DNA from: Bryum argenteum
Taxonomy: Eukaryota; Streptophyta; Bryopsida; Bryales; Bryaceae
Assembly (NCBI GenBank): GCA_037043015.1
Contig: CM073329.1
Location: forward strand, 1,876,648 to 1,940,647
Direction: 5' to 3'
Length of the DNA: 64,000 bases
Shown: piece by piece, positions 11,992 to 24,550 of the stretch
How the letters are laid out: every line of letters starts with the position of its first letter
Position numbering within the stretch: the stretch's first letter is position 1
Program-made: the position numbers and the translations under genes
The notes under the pieces: model-generated
Databases searched by the model: none
The model's input: the letters and a program-made list of their open reading frames with translations, nothing else
Told to the model about the DNA's origin: nothing

Positions 11992-12320
11992 TGAAGAATT
12001 CAGCAGAATAAAAGACTGATTGAACCTCTTAAGACAGATAAGAGTACATAGTGCTCACAAGGTTAATATACCCTAGTGAGGGTGAGATTCATAATGGGAA
12101 TCACCTAATGTAGATAGATAGCTAACCAGCTCTCTTAATGAGCCGACTCTGAAATGACCAGATACTACTGTTCACAGGAACAGGACTACCTAGGTGACAC
12201 TGTTCACACGAACAGGACTACTCAGGTAATTGGTAACCGAGATGCAGCGGTGGGTTACGTCTTTAACTGACATGGGCACTCGGTAGTTAACACCATCGTG
12301 TCAAAGTTGATAGTCCAACA
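11992..12320 (-). repeat. Copia LTR (3' LTR in element sense)
   Basis: 329 bp, starts TGAAGAATTCAG and ends GTCCAACA on the plus strand. It matches 60780-61108 with five substitutions seen by eye. Confidence 0.93.
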
Positions 12321-12833
12321 CCCTCCCTCGCTTCGGATGTGATCCAAGCGAAAATTGGACTTTCACTTGCAAGTTGAAGTTGCCACAGAATGCGGTGAAG
12401 TCCGCAGAAAGCTTGCTCCCAAGCCTCCCCGATGAAATCTTTGGAGGACAGGTGTGGCCTGCCCTAGTGAGAGACCCCTCGGCTTCACAGTTGCTCCACC
12501 TTCGGCATGTAAGCAATGCATGGAGATAATTCGTACCTAGGAGCATCCCTGGAATGGAATGCAGGAATGCTTGACATTTGTGCGGATTGACACTCTAGGT
12601 CAAAGACGGAGCCTGAGGCAGCACGGAGGGCGCATGCTCTCCTTCAATCAATGATTGGGTTTTGAGCCATTTCATTTTCGAATCCTTGTTAGCGAAAGTA
12701 TCAGAGAGGCACAGTTAGTGTTAATTAATCTCCAAACAACCAGAGTCATGTGTGTGCCTTCCTATGTGTCATTAGTTAGATGCCCTCCAAGCTTTGAGGA
12801 CGACCCTGGTTACTATGATCTTTGACAGATCAA
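12321..12833 (-). other. Copia polypurine tract and 3' untranslated part
   Basis: On the minus strand a purine run (GAAGCGAGGGAGGG) ends exactly at the LTR, the expected plus-strand primer. The rest, up to the pol stop, has no supported frame. Confidence 0.8.
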
Positions 12834-15800
12834 TCAATGCAAACCTTGATTCTTCAGGTGCTTTCCAATATCCACTAATCCTAATTTTTCTCTCATTTTC
12901 TCAAAAGTTGTTCGCCCCAAGGCCTTTGTTAGTATGTCTGCGAGTTGGTCAGTGGTGGGAGTGAACTCCAGACATATCTCTCTTGACTGGATTTTCTCTC
13001 TTATGAAGTGATGGCGGACTTCAATGTGCTTAGTTCTACCGTGGTAAACAGGATTTTGAGCTAGATTCAACGATCCTTGGTTATCGCCTTGAATCAGTGT
13101 TGGAATTCTATTGTTTAGAGCATGGATTTCAGAAAGTAATCGTCTGAGCCATATGGCTTCCTTTGTACCCTCAGCTATGGCCATATACTCGGATTCAATA
13201 GATGATAGTGCTGCGGTGGGCTGTTTACGACTATTCCAGGTGATAGGTGTGGACCCCAAGAAGAATACGTACCCAGTCGTCGATTTTCTATCGTGAGCAT
13301 CTGATGCCCAATCGGCGTCGGTGTAGCCATGCAGTTCATTCCCCTCTCCATGCCGATAGTGCAAGGCAAGATCCTCCGTCCCCTTCAGGTAGCGATACAG
13401 GTGCTTCACTGCTTGTTGGTGTGGTTCCTGCGGACATGACATGAACCTGCTGACAATACTCACCGCATACGCAATGTCAATCCGGGTGTGGGTGAGGAAG
13501 ATGAGCTTCCCCACCATTCTCTGGTAAAGCTTGACGTCAACTGGAGGAGCCTCCATATCAGGGACTAACTTGAGCTTTTCGAGCATTGGTGTTGAAGCAG
13601 GTTTATACTGATCCAGGCCGAATTCAGCAAGCATGTCGTGGATGTACTTCCGTTGCGTCACAAGGATGCCATCGTTGTGGAATAAAAACTCAAGTCCCAA
13701 GGAATAGGATAAGAGTCCCAGGTCGGACATTTCAAACGTCTCCTGGATGTCACGACGGATGAAAGCGATATGGTCGTCATTGTTGCCGGTAAGATAGACA
13801 TCATCCACGTAGAGGATGAGTAAGGTGAGCTTGCCGTGATCATCGTGATAATAGAGATTGTAGTCAGCTTCCGATTTGATCAACCTTTTGTTGAGTAGAT
13901 AAGAGTCCACCTTCTGGTACCAAGCCCTAGGCGCCTGCTTGAGGCTGTACTGGGCTTTCCGGAGCTTGCCTGCGAAGTTAGGACGAGCTGGGTCATCAAA
14001 TCCGGGAGGAAGACTGACGTAGAGATCTTCTTCGATCTCTCCGTTTAAAAAGGTTGTTTTCACGTCAAGGTGATAAATCTTCCAAGCATTGTGAGCTGCA
14101 AGTGCTACGATGCTGCGAAGAGTATTCCACTTCACTACTGGAGCGAAGGTCTCAGTGAAATCTTGACCTGGTTTTTGCTGAAATCCTTTGGCTACTAATC
14201 TGGCCTTGAGTTTAGATACAGATCCATCTGCGTTCGTCTTGATGCGATAGATCCACTTCGTGGCAATTGGTTTCCTGTCTGGAGGGAGAGGAACAAGATC
14301 CCACGTCTGATTGCGGTAAATGGACGCCAGTTCATCTTCCATTGCGACTTTCCACCCCGGATGCGCCAAGGCTTCAGATACCGATGAAGGAAGGGCCGGA
14401 TGATGGTGAGCTTCGGCTATGTTGATGTAGTAATCCTTCAAGTGAGAAGGAGGCTGGCGTGTGCGGCTGCTGCGAGTGGTCACCAGCGGCGATGACGATG
14501 GTTGAGAATCATCAGTAGCAGATGATGGCGAAGAAATCAACACTGGCACCGATGGAGGTCTTCGCTGATAAGTGAAGAAAGGCAAATCTGCTTGAGGAGA
14601 GACGTCCGGATGTAGTGGTAGATGAACTGAAAAATCCTCAATCAGAACTTGAGCATGTAAAGTTGTGCTCTTGACATGTTCGATTTGTTCTGCCACAGCT
14701 GGTGAGTCATCTGCAGTGTTGAAGTTTGAACTTGGAGTGGAACTGAAGATCTCAGGACCTGTGCCATGCAAGTTCAAGTGAGATTGTGGTGGCGGTGGAA
14801 TGCTCGGAAGAATGAGTGGCTCATCCGGTGGCACGAGAGCGACTTCATCTTCACATAACGGCCACTCCTCCATGGAAGGCGGAGGAATCCCTGGAGTGGT
14901 CATGGAGCAGGGAAACGTGGCTTCATCAAAGCGTACGTCTTTAGAGATGAGAATCTTCTTGCTGTTGCAATGATAGAACCGGAATCCCCTGGAGTTCGAG
15001 TCATAGCCAACAAAGGCACATTTAACGGCTCTGGGAGCCCACTTGGCGCGTGAGGGGGCTGTGTCGAGAACTAAACTCCTGCATCCAAAAATGCGAAGGT
15101 GATCAATTGTAGGAATTCTCCCAGTAAGTAGTTCGTAGGGAGTAGAGCCCTGGATAGATTTTGAGGCTGTCCGGTTCACCAGGTAAGTTGCTGTAGCAAC
15201 TGCCTCTGTCCAGAGAAAAGCAGGAATTCCACTAGCGAATGCCATGCTTCTTGCTTTATCAAGCAATGTCCTGTTTTTCCGCTCAGCAATACCATTTTGG
15301 TGAGGAGTATACGCCTGAGTCAACTGTCGTTGGATTCCGCTGTCATCACAAAACTTGATGAATGCATGGGAGATGAATTCCCCACCTCTATCTGACTTGA
15401 TGCTCTTTAGTTTGAAATTCAGTTGAAGCTCCACCATCGCCTTGAAATGCTGAAATTTGGCGAGTGCTTCCGACTTCAGCTTCAGGAAATAGATCCACGT
15501 GAATCTAGTAAAGTCGTCAGTTACAGTGAGAATGTATCGAGAGCCAGATAGAGAGTTTGTGGTGAGTGGTCCACAAATGTCCGTGTGGACAAGTTCAAGA
15601 GGATGTGACATGCGTCTCACGCGTGCTTGCATGGTGGTGCTGGCACGTTGCTCCTTGGTAGAACGAGCTTCCTTTCGAGGTTTACTGGTCCGGCATTGTT
15701 TGCCTGTGTGGCAAGGTGAACAGAAAGGAAGGTGCGAACTAAGGGAAGGTAAACCTAGAACCTTGTTGTGGAGTTTCATGAAGAGAATGACCTGAAGGCT

Positions 15801-16687
15801 GGAGTGTCCAAGTCGACAATGCCAAAGAATGGTTAACTGCTCCAGTCGAGAGGTCGTGGTTGACGCAACTTGTGCAGCTTCAAGTAAGGCTGATCCTGAT
15901 AATTCGGTGATGCTATTGATAGTCTGTTGTTGCGGTGGCCTAAACTTGTAAAGTCCATTGCGCCGGTCACGTGTACCAGTAGCAGCTACGTAACTTGAGT
16001 CTGGATTTGGAAAAGTTTTAAGAATCCAAAATTTTCCGGAGTCAAACAAAACTTTCAATCTTGCTTTACCGTCAGTAACGGCTCCTACTGACAAGAGATT
16101 CTTGGTAATGCCAGGTACGTACAAAACTTCGTCAAATTTAATTACTCCAGAAGTGGTTGGAATTTCCACTTTTCCTTTTGCTGCCACATTTAGAGATTCC
16201 CCTCCAGCTGTACTAATTTTGGATTGACACCCTACTCTCAAGTCGCTGAGCAGGTTCTTTTTTCCGGTAACGTGCTTAGAAGCACCGCTGTCAAGGAACC
16301 AATCTCCGTTGTTTTGATCATGGTGGCTTGCTATATTAATCTCGGTAAGGTTGGCTGCCAGCTCGATGACAGGCTCGTCAGACTGCTCCTCGCTTCCGCT
16401 CCAATTGTCGCAGTTGATGAAGTTAACGGACTGCTGACGGCCTGCTTTTCGGATCTTCACTTCGGCGGCCAGTATCGGACAGTTCCTCATCCAATGGTCC
16501 TTCCCTCCACAGTAGTGGCACTCGCCACTCTTCTTTGCCTTGGGACGACTTTCATCATTGCTGGTCTTGCGGTGTGTCTGCTTCACCTTCGATGTTGAGT
16601 GTTTGGTGAACAACACGTCGTTTGAGCTTGATCTGGGATCCATGAGTTCTCTTCGAACCTCATCCTGCAGCAATAGAGCTGTGAGAT
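12834..16687 (-). CDS. Copia gag C-terminus and pol (exon 2)
   Basis: One open exon of 3854 nt. Domain order is: CCHC knuckle (CHYCGGKDHWMRNCP), protease (DWFLDSGASKHVTG), GAG-pre-integrase HH-CC zinc region (CRLGHSS ... CSPCHTGK), integrase core (DICGPL, SDRGGEF, HQNGIAERKN), reverse transcriptase (YVDDVYLTG box) and RNase H (SSIESEYMAIAEGTKEAIW). The acceptor is TTTCAG at 16688-16693. Joined after the exon ending at 60105, the frame is continuous at 4389 nt, 1462 residues, the normal length for a copia polyprotein. No stop or frameshift was seen, so the protein looks intact although 43 kb of insertion lies in its intron. Confidence 0.92.
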
Positions 16688-17277
16688 CTGAAACAGGGGT
16701 AGAAGCACACTAAGCTGTACCAAAAATGTTGTCACAAACTGTAGTTTCTGAAGATTTATGCATTCATTTCCTTGTAGAGTTTGAAATACTATCTAGTTTA
16801 GAGATAGTATTGAAAAATATAGTTGTATATATAGATGAGCATAAATTTTTGTATTTGCTATTAATAAACTCCTCATGAATTGGGCGTAGTGAGTATATTT
16901 ATGTACTAGTGGTTGCTTGTCACAGAGTATATTTTTTATGAAAATAGACTTCGTTTTGTGGGTTTTAGGTTCTAGTTTTCAATTTCCTCTTCGTGAGAAG
17001 TGTAATATATGTTTATGAAGCATATTGTGTGAAAAATCCCCAAAAAATTGCAATCCACTTAACGGTTAATAAAGAAATTGGAATTATTTTAGTAAGTGCT
17101 TCAAACACAAGGAAATAAAAGCTTTTAATAAATTTTTGCTTCTGCCCGCATAGAACAGATAGCATAGTACGTGGGCCCCCTGAAACAGCGTGCCATAAAA
17201 GCATTTTCGTACCAGATATATTAACTTCAAAAATCAAGAGATTGGGCAGGGTGCATATACCATATGTACTTCAACAT
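16688..17277 (-). other. 3' part of the copia gag-pol intron
   Basis: In element sense this is the intron tail, ending in a pyrimidine-rich stretch and CAG. It is AT-rich without coding signs. The start of the intron is at 60047-60104 (donor GTATAAG at 60098-60104). The original intron would have been about 650 bp before TE A landed in it. Confidence 0.7.
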
Positions 17278-17772
17278 ACTTTGTGAAGGTGATTCGGCCA
17301 ATGGTAGATGCCCGCGTGGCATTCTCGATCCTTTATTGCTGGCAGACTCCCCAAACTTTTGGGGCTTCCTAAACTTGGAAAGCATTGAAGGCAGCTAACA
17401 TGGCTTTCAGATTCGGTTTAGGTGGGGCAACGTCTCTTTCAAGGTTAGGGTTTAGGGTGGCGGCTGAAGGTGACATTACACGGGGCTATTGTTTTCGTTA
17501 GGGTTTGCAGGGAGGGCTGCATGCTGCGATTGAGTTGTACGCTGCATGCTTCGATCAGTTGTTTAGGGTTTGCTTCGATCAGTTTCCTTTGGTGCATGCT
17601 TCGATTGCGTTGTACGTGCGAGGACTTGCAGTTGTGGTTTTTGGTGGACGTTTCTCGTAATCCGCAGAGGTACATGCGTACCACCAAATCCTTAGAAACT
17701 ATTTTCGAATTGTAATGGTCGTGTTTGTGAAGCGCGAAGTACTGACTTTGTGTTGAATGTGTTCCTTACAAG

Positions 17773-18185
17773 ATGGGCAACACAAGAGCTCAAGATCGTC
17801 GTCGGGGCGTTAAACGGCCTGGACCTGCCGAGAGAGAGAGAACGCACATAGAGTCATTTAGAGTTCCTGAACCTACTGCTTCTCTTGTAGCAGCAAGGGA
17901 GAATGCTGCGGAACGCCAGCGACAATGTAGGGCAAGGAAGCGGCTTCTACAACGGAAATCAGAGCAGTTAGCGTTACTAAGAGCTGCTGAAGAATCCAAT
18001 GTACCCTGTCGACGGGATGTCCTTCGATTCTCAAGCAAAATTTGTTCATTTATTGTATCGCAGTTGGAGAACGATTGTGATGGTCCGCTTTTTGGACAGG
18101 CTGTTTTAGAATCAGTTCTCACGAACGATGCGATTGCTCTACACTTGTCTGAATATTACAGCTCCTCTTTGGGACGTTGCTACCG
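17773..18185 (+). pseudogene. TE A transposase-like gene, exon 1
   Basis: The exon opens at ATG 17773 (MGNTRAQDRRRG) and ends at CG in 18184-18185, where TE B begins. It encodes a basic N-terminus with an Arg/Gln-rich helix (ENAAERQRQCRARKRLL) that may bind DNA. The rest of the gene resumes at 34667. If TE B is removed, exon 1 is followed by a 59-bp intron (GTGGGT at 34608 to TTTCAG at 34666) and the frame continues exactly. The gene is therefore one locus split by a 16.4-kb insertion. Confidence 0.65.
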
Positions 18186-18622
18186 TGTGAGCGTTGAGCA
18201 GTGAGCGGTGAGCGGTGAGCGGTAAGATTTCTGAATTTTTAGGGCTGACTTTGTATTTTTAGTAAAAAAAAATTCTAAAAATAGTTTAATACTTTTTATT
18301 AGGGAATAATTCTCGAATATTCTTGGAAATATTCGAATATTCCATACTTATTACCGTGGATTTAGTGACCCAAACCCGTGGAAATAAGGCTTAAATTTCC
18401 TGAAACGGTTGGACTTGAGCTACAAAACTCGATAGTAAATCACAATTTGCAAATGTCAAGAGGTTTCTAAGGTAATATTTCTAAGTGATTAGTACTCCAA
18501 GTTAGACAAATTGGCAAGGTTAGACAAATTGACAAATTTGCCAAAAGATATCACATACGGTGTGGAGCATCCAATCATAGGACTAACATATAGCGTATGT
18601 AGATGAGGAGATTTAAGGCATT

Positions 18623-19764
18623 CTAATCTGTAGCATGGTCTAGGATTCCTCCCTCCAAAATCTTCTTCACCTCGTTGAAACTAAGAGTGGCCGCGTGGAT
18701 GAAGAGGTCAGCATCCGGATCAAATTTGCAAACCAATACTGTGATGAAGTATAGGTGCTTGCACGGTCGGTATGGATCTCTCCGTCCTAACGCAGAAATT
18801 GTTTTCTTGAACGCTGGGCATGAGCAATCCGGGAATTTTCTAATTGAAAGTCTATAAACTGCATCCAAATCCGACTCCAAGTCTACGATACACCCAAAAC
18901 CAAGCTGCAGGATTATGGTCACCTTCAGAATTCTGGCCTGCATTGAGGTGGCAAACTCAATATTCTTCATGTGCTTTGAAGTCATAGCTGGAATGCGTTT
19001 CATGTTCTTCGGTCTTCTTCACCTAGGGAACACGTCCGGCTTCTCCGGGACTGGAATATGCGACAAGTCTCTTGGTGGGGCACCATTATTGAAAGTGCGG
19101 TTTATAGGAAGCTGTTCTTTTTGTGGTAGTTGAAAGTCCGCATTCTCTAATGCCTCCATTTCATCACGTGTAAGGTTAGTCCCTATCTTAACAGACCATA
19201 TTGAAGGAATAGGGGGTCTTATCTGACTTAGAGAGAATGGCTCAATCCATTTGCGACGATGACCCATAACACACCTCTGTATATCATCCGCACAAAAAAA
19301 TATTGATCGAGCTTTTTTGGACCTTCTTGATAAATTTGCCATACTCCGGTGTAAGTTGGAGCTGCGGTCGCCTTCACCTTCTGAATAATACGTGAGTCAC
19401 ATCTATTTTTACTCTTTCGCATCATACTCCAACAAGCCTTGGCATAATTCTCCCTCAAACGGGCAATGTGCCACAACCTCTCGTCTACTTTAGTCTCCTG
19501 AACAGCGGTCACACGTTCAATACTAGGTGCAGCAAAAGTGGATGGTAATGTCAGTGGCTCCTCAACTTCATCCTCTTCATGGATAGTACTCAGATTTTCA
19601 GCACAAGCTCGGGTAACCCTTCTCCCAATTTGAGGACGTGAGTAGCTCACGGTGTAACTAGGTCTGTGCGTTTCATCATCAGCTCCAATTGGAACATCAG
19701 CCTTACGTTTCTTGGATCCGAACACCTCGCCTCCCTGGCCACTCTTTAGCGTCGCCCTCGCCAA
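18623..19764 (-). pseudogene. SWIM zinc-finger protein relic (TE B)
   Basis: The C-terminal part (18623-19003) has the SWIM signature CxC ... CxH: FPDCSCPAFKK, then RPCKHLYF. An in-frame TGA near 19015 separates it from a 107-residue segment (19019-19342, KWIEPFSLSQIRPPIPSIW). That segment connects by a frame change near 19320 to the N-terminal 178-residue frame (19228-19764), which contains a basic stretch GSKKRKAD. The breaks indicate decay, unless short introns explain them. SWIM fingers bind DNA or protein and are common in MULE- and Zisupton-like transposases, so this may be a remnant of TE B mobility machinery; no DDE core was recognised. The supposed start lies in a minisatellite. Confidence 0.55.
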
Positions 19765-19990
19765 CCTTCATTGCCTCCCTCGCCACCCTTTAACGCCACC
19801 CTCACCATCACCACCCTTCAACGTCGCCCTCGCCACCCTTTACACCGCCTCACCAATCTTTAATGCCGCCCCGCCACCCTTTAGCGCCGCCTTTGCCACC
19901 CTTCAATGCTGCCTCTCCCGCCACTTTTCAACGCCCCCTCCAACGCCACCCTTCACAACCACTTCCCGAAAAAGCTTTAAAGACGTTATC
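19740..19990. repeat. CCACCCTTTAACGCCGCC-type minisatellite
   Basis: Imperfect tandem units built on CGCCACCCTT(T/C)AACG repeat across this stretch. They produce misleading Pro/Ser-rich open frames on both strands. Confidence 0.7.
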
Positions 19991-20099
19991 CGAAATCCCT
20001 TCAAACACGCCTATAAGAACCCTTCAATTGCCACCCTTTTCAACCCTGTAAGGACCGCCTCCACAAATCCTCTGAAAGAGCCGTCTATAAGCCTATGAA

Positions 20100-21600
20100 G
20101 GCACCTACTACAAACCCTAGAAAAGTGTCCTGATTGCCTTACAATGTATAACCGCTAAAATTTTGCATCGTACTTAATGTTACAAAGTCCATAACCCAAA
20201 AGATACACCTTTTGTTTGATTGGGTTGTTTATTGAAATATTTATGGTGTTTTTTTTGTTAACCATAGAATATTGTATTTAATTTCTAGTAGGGGTAGTCT
20301 GCCACATATTAAATTAATCTATCACTCTATTTTGTGTGATCATAATATTTGAAGGAGAGACATAAGTTTTTTCCAGCATTGTTGAATCATAAAATAGACA
20401 TTGTTGAAGACAAAGACCTGAATGTAAGCCCAAATTTATGTAAAAAAAATAATTCTACAAAGGCTTGGGGATTATGATCGTAGGACCCTCTTTAAATTAT
20501 ATTCTTAACAAAGTACAAAATGGTGTGAATTTTCTGAAATATGTCAAAAATCTGCTTTTTTTTGAAGAAATTGATTCTACAAAGTGAGTGGTGAGTGGAA
20601 GCACTTCCATAACAATAACCCAAATAAGAAACAAAAACCAAAATACCTTCAATTTTGTAAATTTTAGAAACTAAAAGAACAAAAGGAAATTAAATTATAT
20701 ACATAGCCATAGGCAACACACAAACAACCAATCCTACGTTTCTTCCCTTTGCAACCTATGATAAGAGCTCAAAGTATTTGAAATTAGTCGCAAACAATTT
20801 ATAGCAAGAATATTCCTTCAATTTGTTACTCATTGTATAGAGTTTGAGAAAAAATTACTTCAGTGCTCTAAGTGGGTGCTTAAGCTTTGTAACCTGATCT
20901 TAGTATAACTTAATGTTAGGGGTTAATAAATTGTGCCACTCACAATGGAACCATATATTTTGATGTAAAAAGAAACTTGACTTATTCCATCCTTTATATT
21001 TGAATGTCACGGATAGATAATAACTTTGTCGTATAGATCACACGAATCAAGTGCCCATAGTTTAAAGGAGCCAAGTTTTCATGGCATGGTCTCACCATCC
21101 TCTGAATTTGTAAATATGTAAATCAGATTTTATGGCATGGTCTCACCATCCGGATCTTCAATCCAATTATTCTTCACATGCCAATTTTATTGTCAAAAAC
21201 CGGCCTTTGAATTCAAATATCAGCATTGATACCTCCATGTGAAGAGGCAAGCATTAGTCTTTAGGTTTTATGAGTCGCATGAGGGTACAAAATGGAGAGA
21301 TGTTCCTAACTCACCGAGGAACAAGAATGTGAAGAGTCTTAGTTCAACTTCTCTCAAAAGAGGTTTTTTCTTGGCTCACAAAAAACGTCATACCCACTTT
21401 GCAACAAGAGATTTATTTTTTATTTTTTTATTTGTTTCTCAACTTTGAATGTTACGATCTCACAATTGGTAAAGGAATTTGAAGTTAAGATTTGGTACAC
21501 AAATATATGGACAAATTAAGTAAAAGAGCTTCTCGTTATATACTTGAGATTATGACAAAATTTGAAAATTTTCATATTGCATCGAAAAAGGGTGGTTTTA
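20100..21600. other. AT-rich interior of TE B
   Basis: No supported gene. A TATGGCATGGTCTCACCATCC motif is repeated near 21079 and 21131. Otherwise the sequence is simple AT-rich DNA. Confidence 0.45.
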
Positions 21601-21601
21601 A

Positions 21602-21904
21602 TCCCTAAATATCCACGATGTTTTGGGAGCTTGAAATCCCAACACTGACCACTATGTACTAATGCGGGTACGTCCAATACTTTTGGAGATTTTTGATAAC
21701 TTCAATCGTAGGATATTGAAGTAGACTACCACAAGTAGTAGTGTGAAAAGTTTCAACCGTTGGATCATCAATGGATGTGAGATCATAACATTTGAATTTG
21801 ACTGTAAATTTTTTTTGGCCTTGACTGTAAAAGCCGAATCGGTGGCTGTGGTCGTTTAGGGGTTAAGGGCTTTTGGTACTTTTGGAGCCTTGTAACTCTA
21901 GGGG
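21602..21904. repeat. MITE, TTAA-flanked, copy 3
   Basis: The left end TCCCTAAATATCC follows TTAA at 21598-21601. The right end ...TCTAGGGG precedes TTAA at 21905-21908; an alternative right end lies at 21862. Interior text (GTTTTGGGAGCTTGAAA) is shared with the copy at 6552. Confidence 0.6.
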
Positions 21905-22487
21905 TTAAGCTGCAATGAATATTCTTGAAATGTGTGCATTCTAGAGCTGTTAGTTTAGGGAGCTCCATTGAAAAATCACCATCGAGGTCTCGAGAAGAGC
22001 CAGGATTCTTCCGTAGAAAGGCGTGGATGAATCTGTCCACAGTGATTAGGGTGTGTCCGACAAAGTGGCAGAGCTTGAATGATCAAGAGTGGACTCAACG
22101 ATGGAATATTGAACAGCCAGTATGGAACAGGGAGTGGTTATGGTTGGATGAAAAAAGTGCTCAGATTCAGAGTTGCCTTCGAGATTGGGTCGGAAGACCA
22201 TCTCTTGATCCTAACAATGTCTAGTCAATTTCGTTCTTCGAACGTAACCATGTTCCTACCACCATCAAGTGTACCAAATCCTGACGCAATTCCATCTCTA
22301 GCCTCTTCTCTCTCCAAGGAAAGTGATACTAGAACAGCAGATCCACCTTGCGGTGGTAACAATGCAGTCGATTCGCCGCACTCAAAGCTCAGAGCGCAGC
22401 CATTGCCCGGACTGGAACGCATGAAGAACGAAACACGAATGAATTGGCGAGAGGAACAGGTCAACTCCGTCCCCGCTCCGTCGAAGT

Positions 22488-23922
22488 GTAGAACCATAAA
22501 TACCATCAGAAATCGTGAAAGGTGCTTCTACATATTCCATTCCTTGAAACCCGGTGAAGACTAGAGCCAGCAAAATGGTAGAGTCAAAAGTTACTTCATA
22601 GAGCCGTACAACTTGGTCGTCGTTTACTCATCTGACATAATAAAGTGCTCTCCGAACCGTGCAAGATAGTTACCTATCACACGGCTCACCAACCTGATTT
22701 TTTACTCTATAGGACACGTAGTCCTTTATATTATAAAGGCTTAGGCTTAATTCTATTCAGACATGAAGTGAGATTTCCCGTGTCAATCAGGTAAAGTCCA
22801 TAAATGAAAATCATTTCTGTACAGTGATTTAGACTCCTTCTCGCTTTGCCCTTAAACGAATGAGATCGAGTCAAGTGCTTTACTGTTGCCAGCTCTCTTT
22901 CGAGTAGGCGGATACTACGAGTCCTCCGTCCCAGATAGCCGGATCATGGCTATCTAGTTCACCGGTACTACCAAGGTACTCTTATACTTACATGAAAACA
23001 CATAAGATTTCCAACTATATATAGTGCTAGTTTGAACAAAAAAGCAGCCGTGCTTCCAGTGTTTTTGTTTCATATCGAAATTGGGACCTCCTCCTGCTCT
23101 GCCACAGGCAGGCTACCATTCTACCATGGAGGAGATAGCGCCGTAATATTATTGATTGATCAATAACCTGACCGAACACGCTCGAGTTAGTGTCTCATAA
23201 ACACCTCACATTCATGAATGACCCATTCGGCTATATTTCCAAGACACGGTCGGAAAAGTTCTCTAGAGTTGGTCAACCCTGTCCTTTCCTTTTGCAACAT
23301 GCTATTGTCCCGCTTGGTTTAAATGGTAAGTTGCATCCGTCTCATTGCGAGCATCAGCAATGGTATGATTACGGGAGGTAATCAAAAAGTTTACTTGGTA
23401 ATCTGACGGTCGCCTGGTAGCTACTAAAGCATAAACAGCTTGTTTTTTGAATCCAGCTAATATAGCATGATGAGCCCAAGTCACGGCAGCTCCAGATGAA
23501 AGTAAAATAAGGGTATTTAGAAAAGGAATTCCCCAAGGATTTAACACATCAATTCCTTTAGGGGGCCGAATAGCTCCAATTTCTACCGTAGGTGCCAAAG
23601 AAGAATGGAAAAAAGCCCAAAAGAAAGCTAAAAAAGACATGACTTCAGACACGATGAACAAAATCATACCATAGCGAAGTCCTAATTGGACCACAAATGT
23701 ATGATGTCCTTCGTAAGTGGATTCACGTATAACATCGCGCCACCATACAAACATAGTATATAGGATCATTCCCAAGCCTAAGCTAAGGAGTGTTCCACCT
23801 CCCATAAAAGAGTGCATATACATAACACCACCAATGGTGCTTGCCAAAGCTCCCAATGAACCCAAAAGAGGCCATGGACTTGGATCTACTAAATGATAAG
23901 GATGCTTTTGAGAGACACTCAT
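22488..23922 (-). pseudogene. cox3: NUMT: mitochondrial cox3 fragment with its group II intron
   Basis: Exon 1 is 23416-23922, 507 nt, coding the first 169 residues of cytochrome c oxidase subunit III ([20 protein letters not shown] ...). A group II intron (22577-23415) follows, then exon 2 codes [20 protein letters not shown] and on to YGST, where similarity stops at about 22488. The last third of cox3 is absent, so this cannot make a working subunit; a nuclear location is shown by the transposon surroundings. Two codons differ from the usual protein in the direction of C-to-U editing: Ser96 (TCT, 23635-23637) for Phe, and Arg119 (CGG, 23566-23568) for Trp. This points to transfer as DNA, not as edited RNA. 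Flanking sequence to about 24550 may also be organellar. Confidence 0.93.
22577..23415 (-). other. Group II intron of cox3 (inside NUMT)
   Basis: 839 bp between cox3 codons 169 and 170. Domain V is plain at 22655-22687: GAGCCGTGTGATAGG on one arm and GCACGGTTC on the other, closed by a short loop. The 5' end reads AGGCGACCG where group II introns usually read GUGCGACC, a possible mutation in the nuclear copy. No maturase frame is present. Confidence 0.88.
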
Positions 23923-24550
23923 AATTCGTCCTGTTTGCTTTTTAGTCTAATTTATTCGATATCCAAGAAACATAATCATCCAAAGAAACAGCTTCTACAA
24001 CAATGGATAGGGGTCAGGAAAAGCCCCTGCCCTCCGAACAGTATGGGAGCCTTTCAGCTCGTACTGCTCACCTTCCTAGATCTTAACCTTGGACCTTAGG
24101 CAACCTTCTCCACAATAGTTAGATAGAGTTCTCAGTATCTTAATCTGCGCCGCAGCCCACAAGTCACTGTTAACGGCGTCGTGGTATTCGTTGTCCATAC
24201 AGCAGTTTCATACTTACACTAGTCATAGGTAACATTTCCCACGCGAATTTTAGCTCTTAAGTCTCTTACCTCGATGTAGTATATCCTCTTGATTAGATTT
24301 ACAAATAGTACACAATCGAAATAACCCCGAGCGGGTCAACTTTGGCGCTCCAGCTCGCATCTACAATCTTACGCGGGAGCGCTAATTGCTCAGACTTAAA
24401 AACCTTTATGGCCTTCGGCCCTTAGCGGGCCCGTGTGTAATTGGAACATATCCTTGGCTTCCTTTGTGGGGCCAAAATCCGCGCGAGCGACCAGATAAAA
24501 TAGGCGAAAAATATGACCTCCAGCATTAGCCGGAGGTCTTTTCACACGAT
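23923..24550. other. Probable organellar flank of the NUMT, with terminator-like hairpin
   Basis: Sequence upstream of cox3 exon 1, different in base composition from the repeat array that follows. A 7-bp stem (GACCTCC at 24515-24521, GGAGGTC at 24532-24538) followed by TTTT resembles an organellar or bacterial hairpin end. No tRNA or gene was recognised. Confidence 0.45.

Noticed and set aside
19712-20098. Pro/Ser-rich plus-strand protein
   Set aside because: Translation of the CCACCCTT minisatellite.
23085-23150. tRNA-like sequence within the cox3 intron
   Set aside because: The possible anticodon stem has a ten-base loop and no acceptor stem; better explained as group II intron structure.
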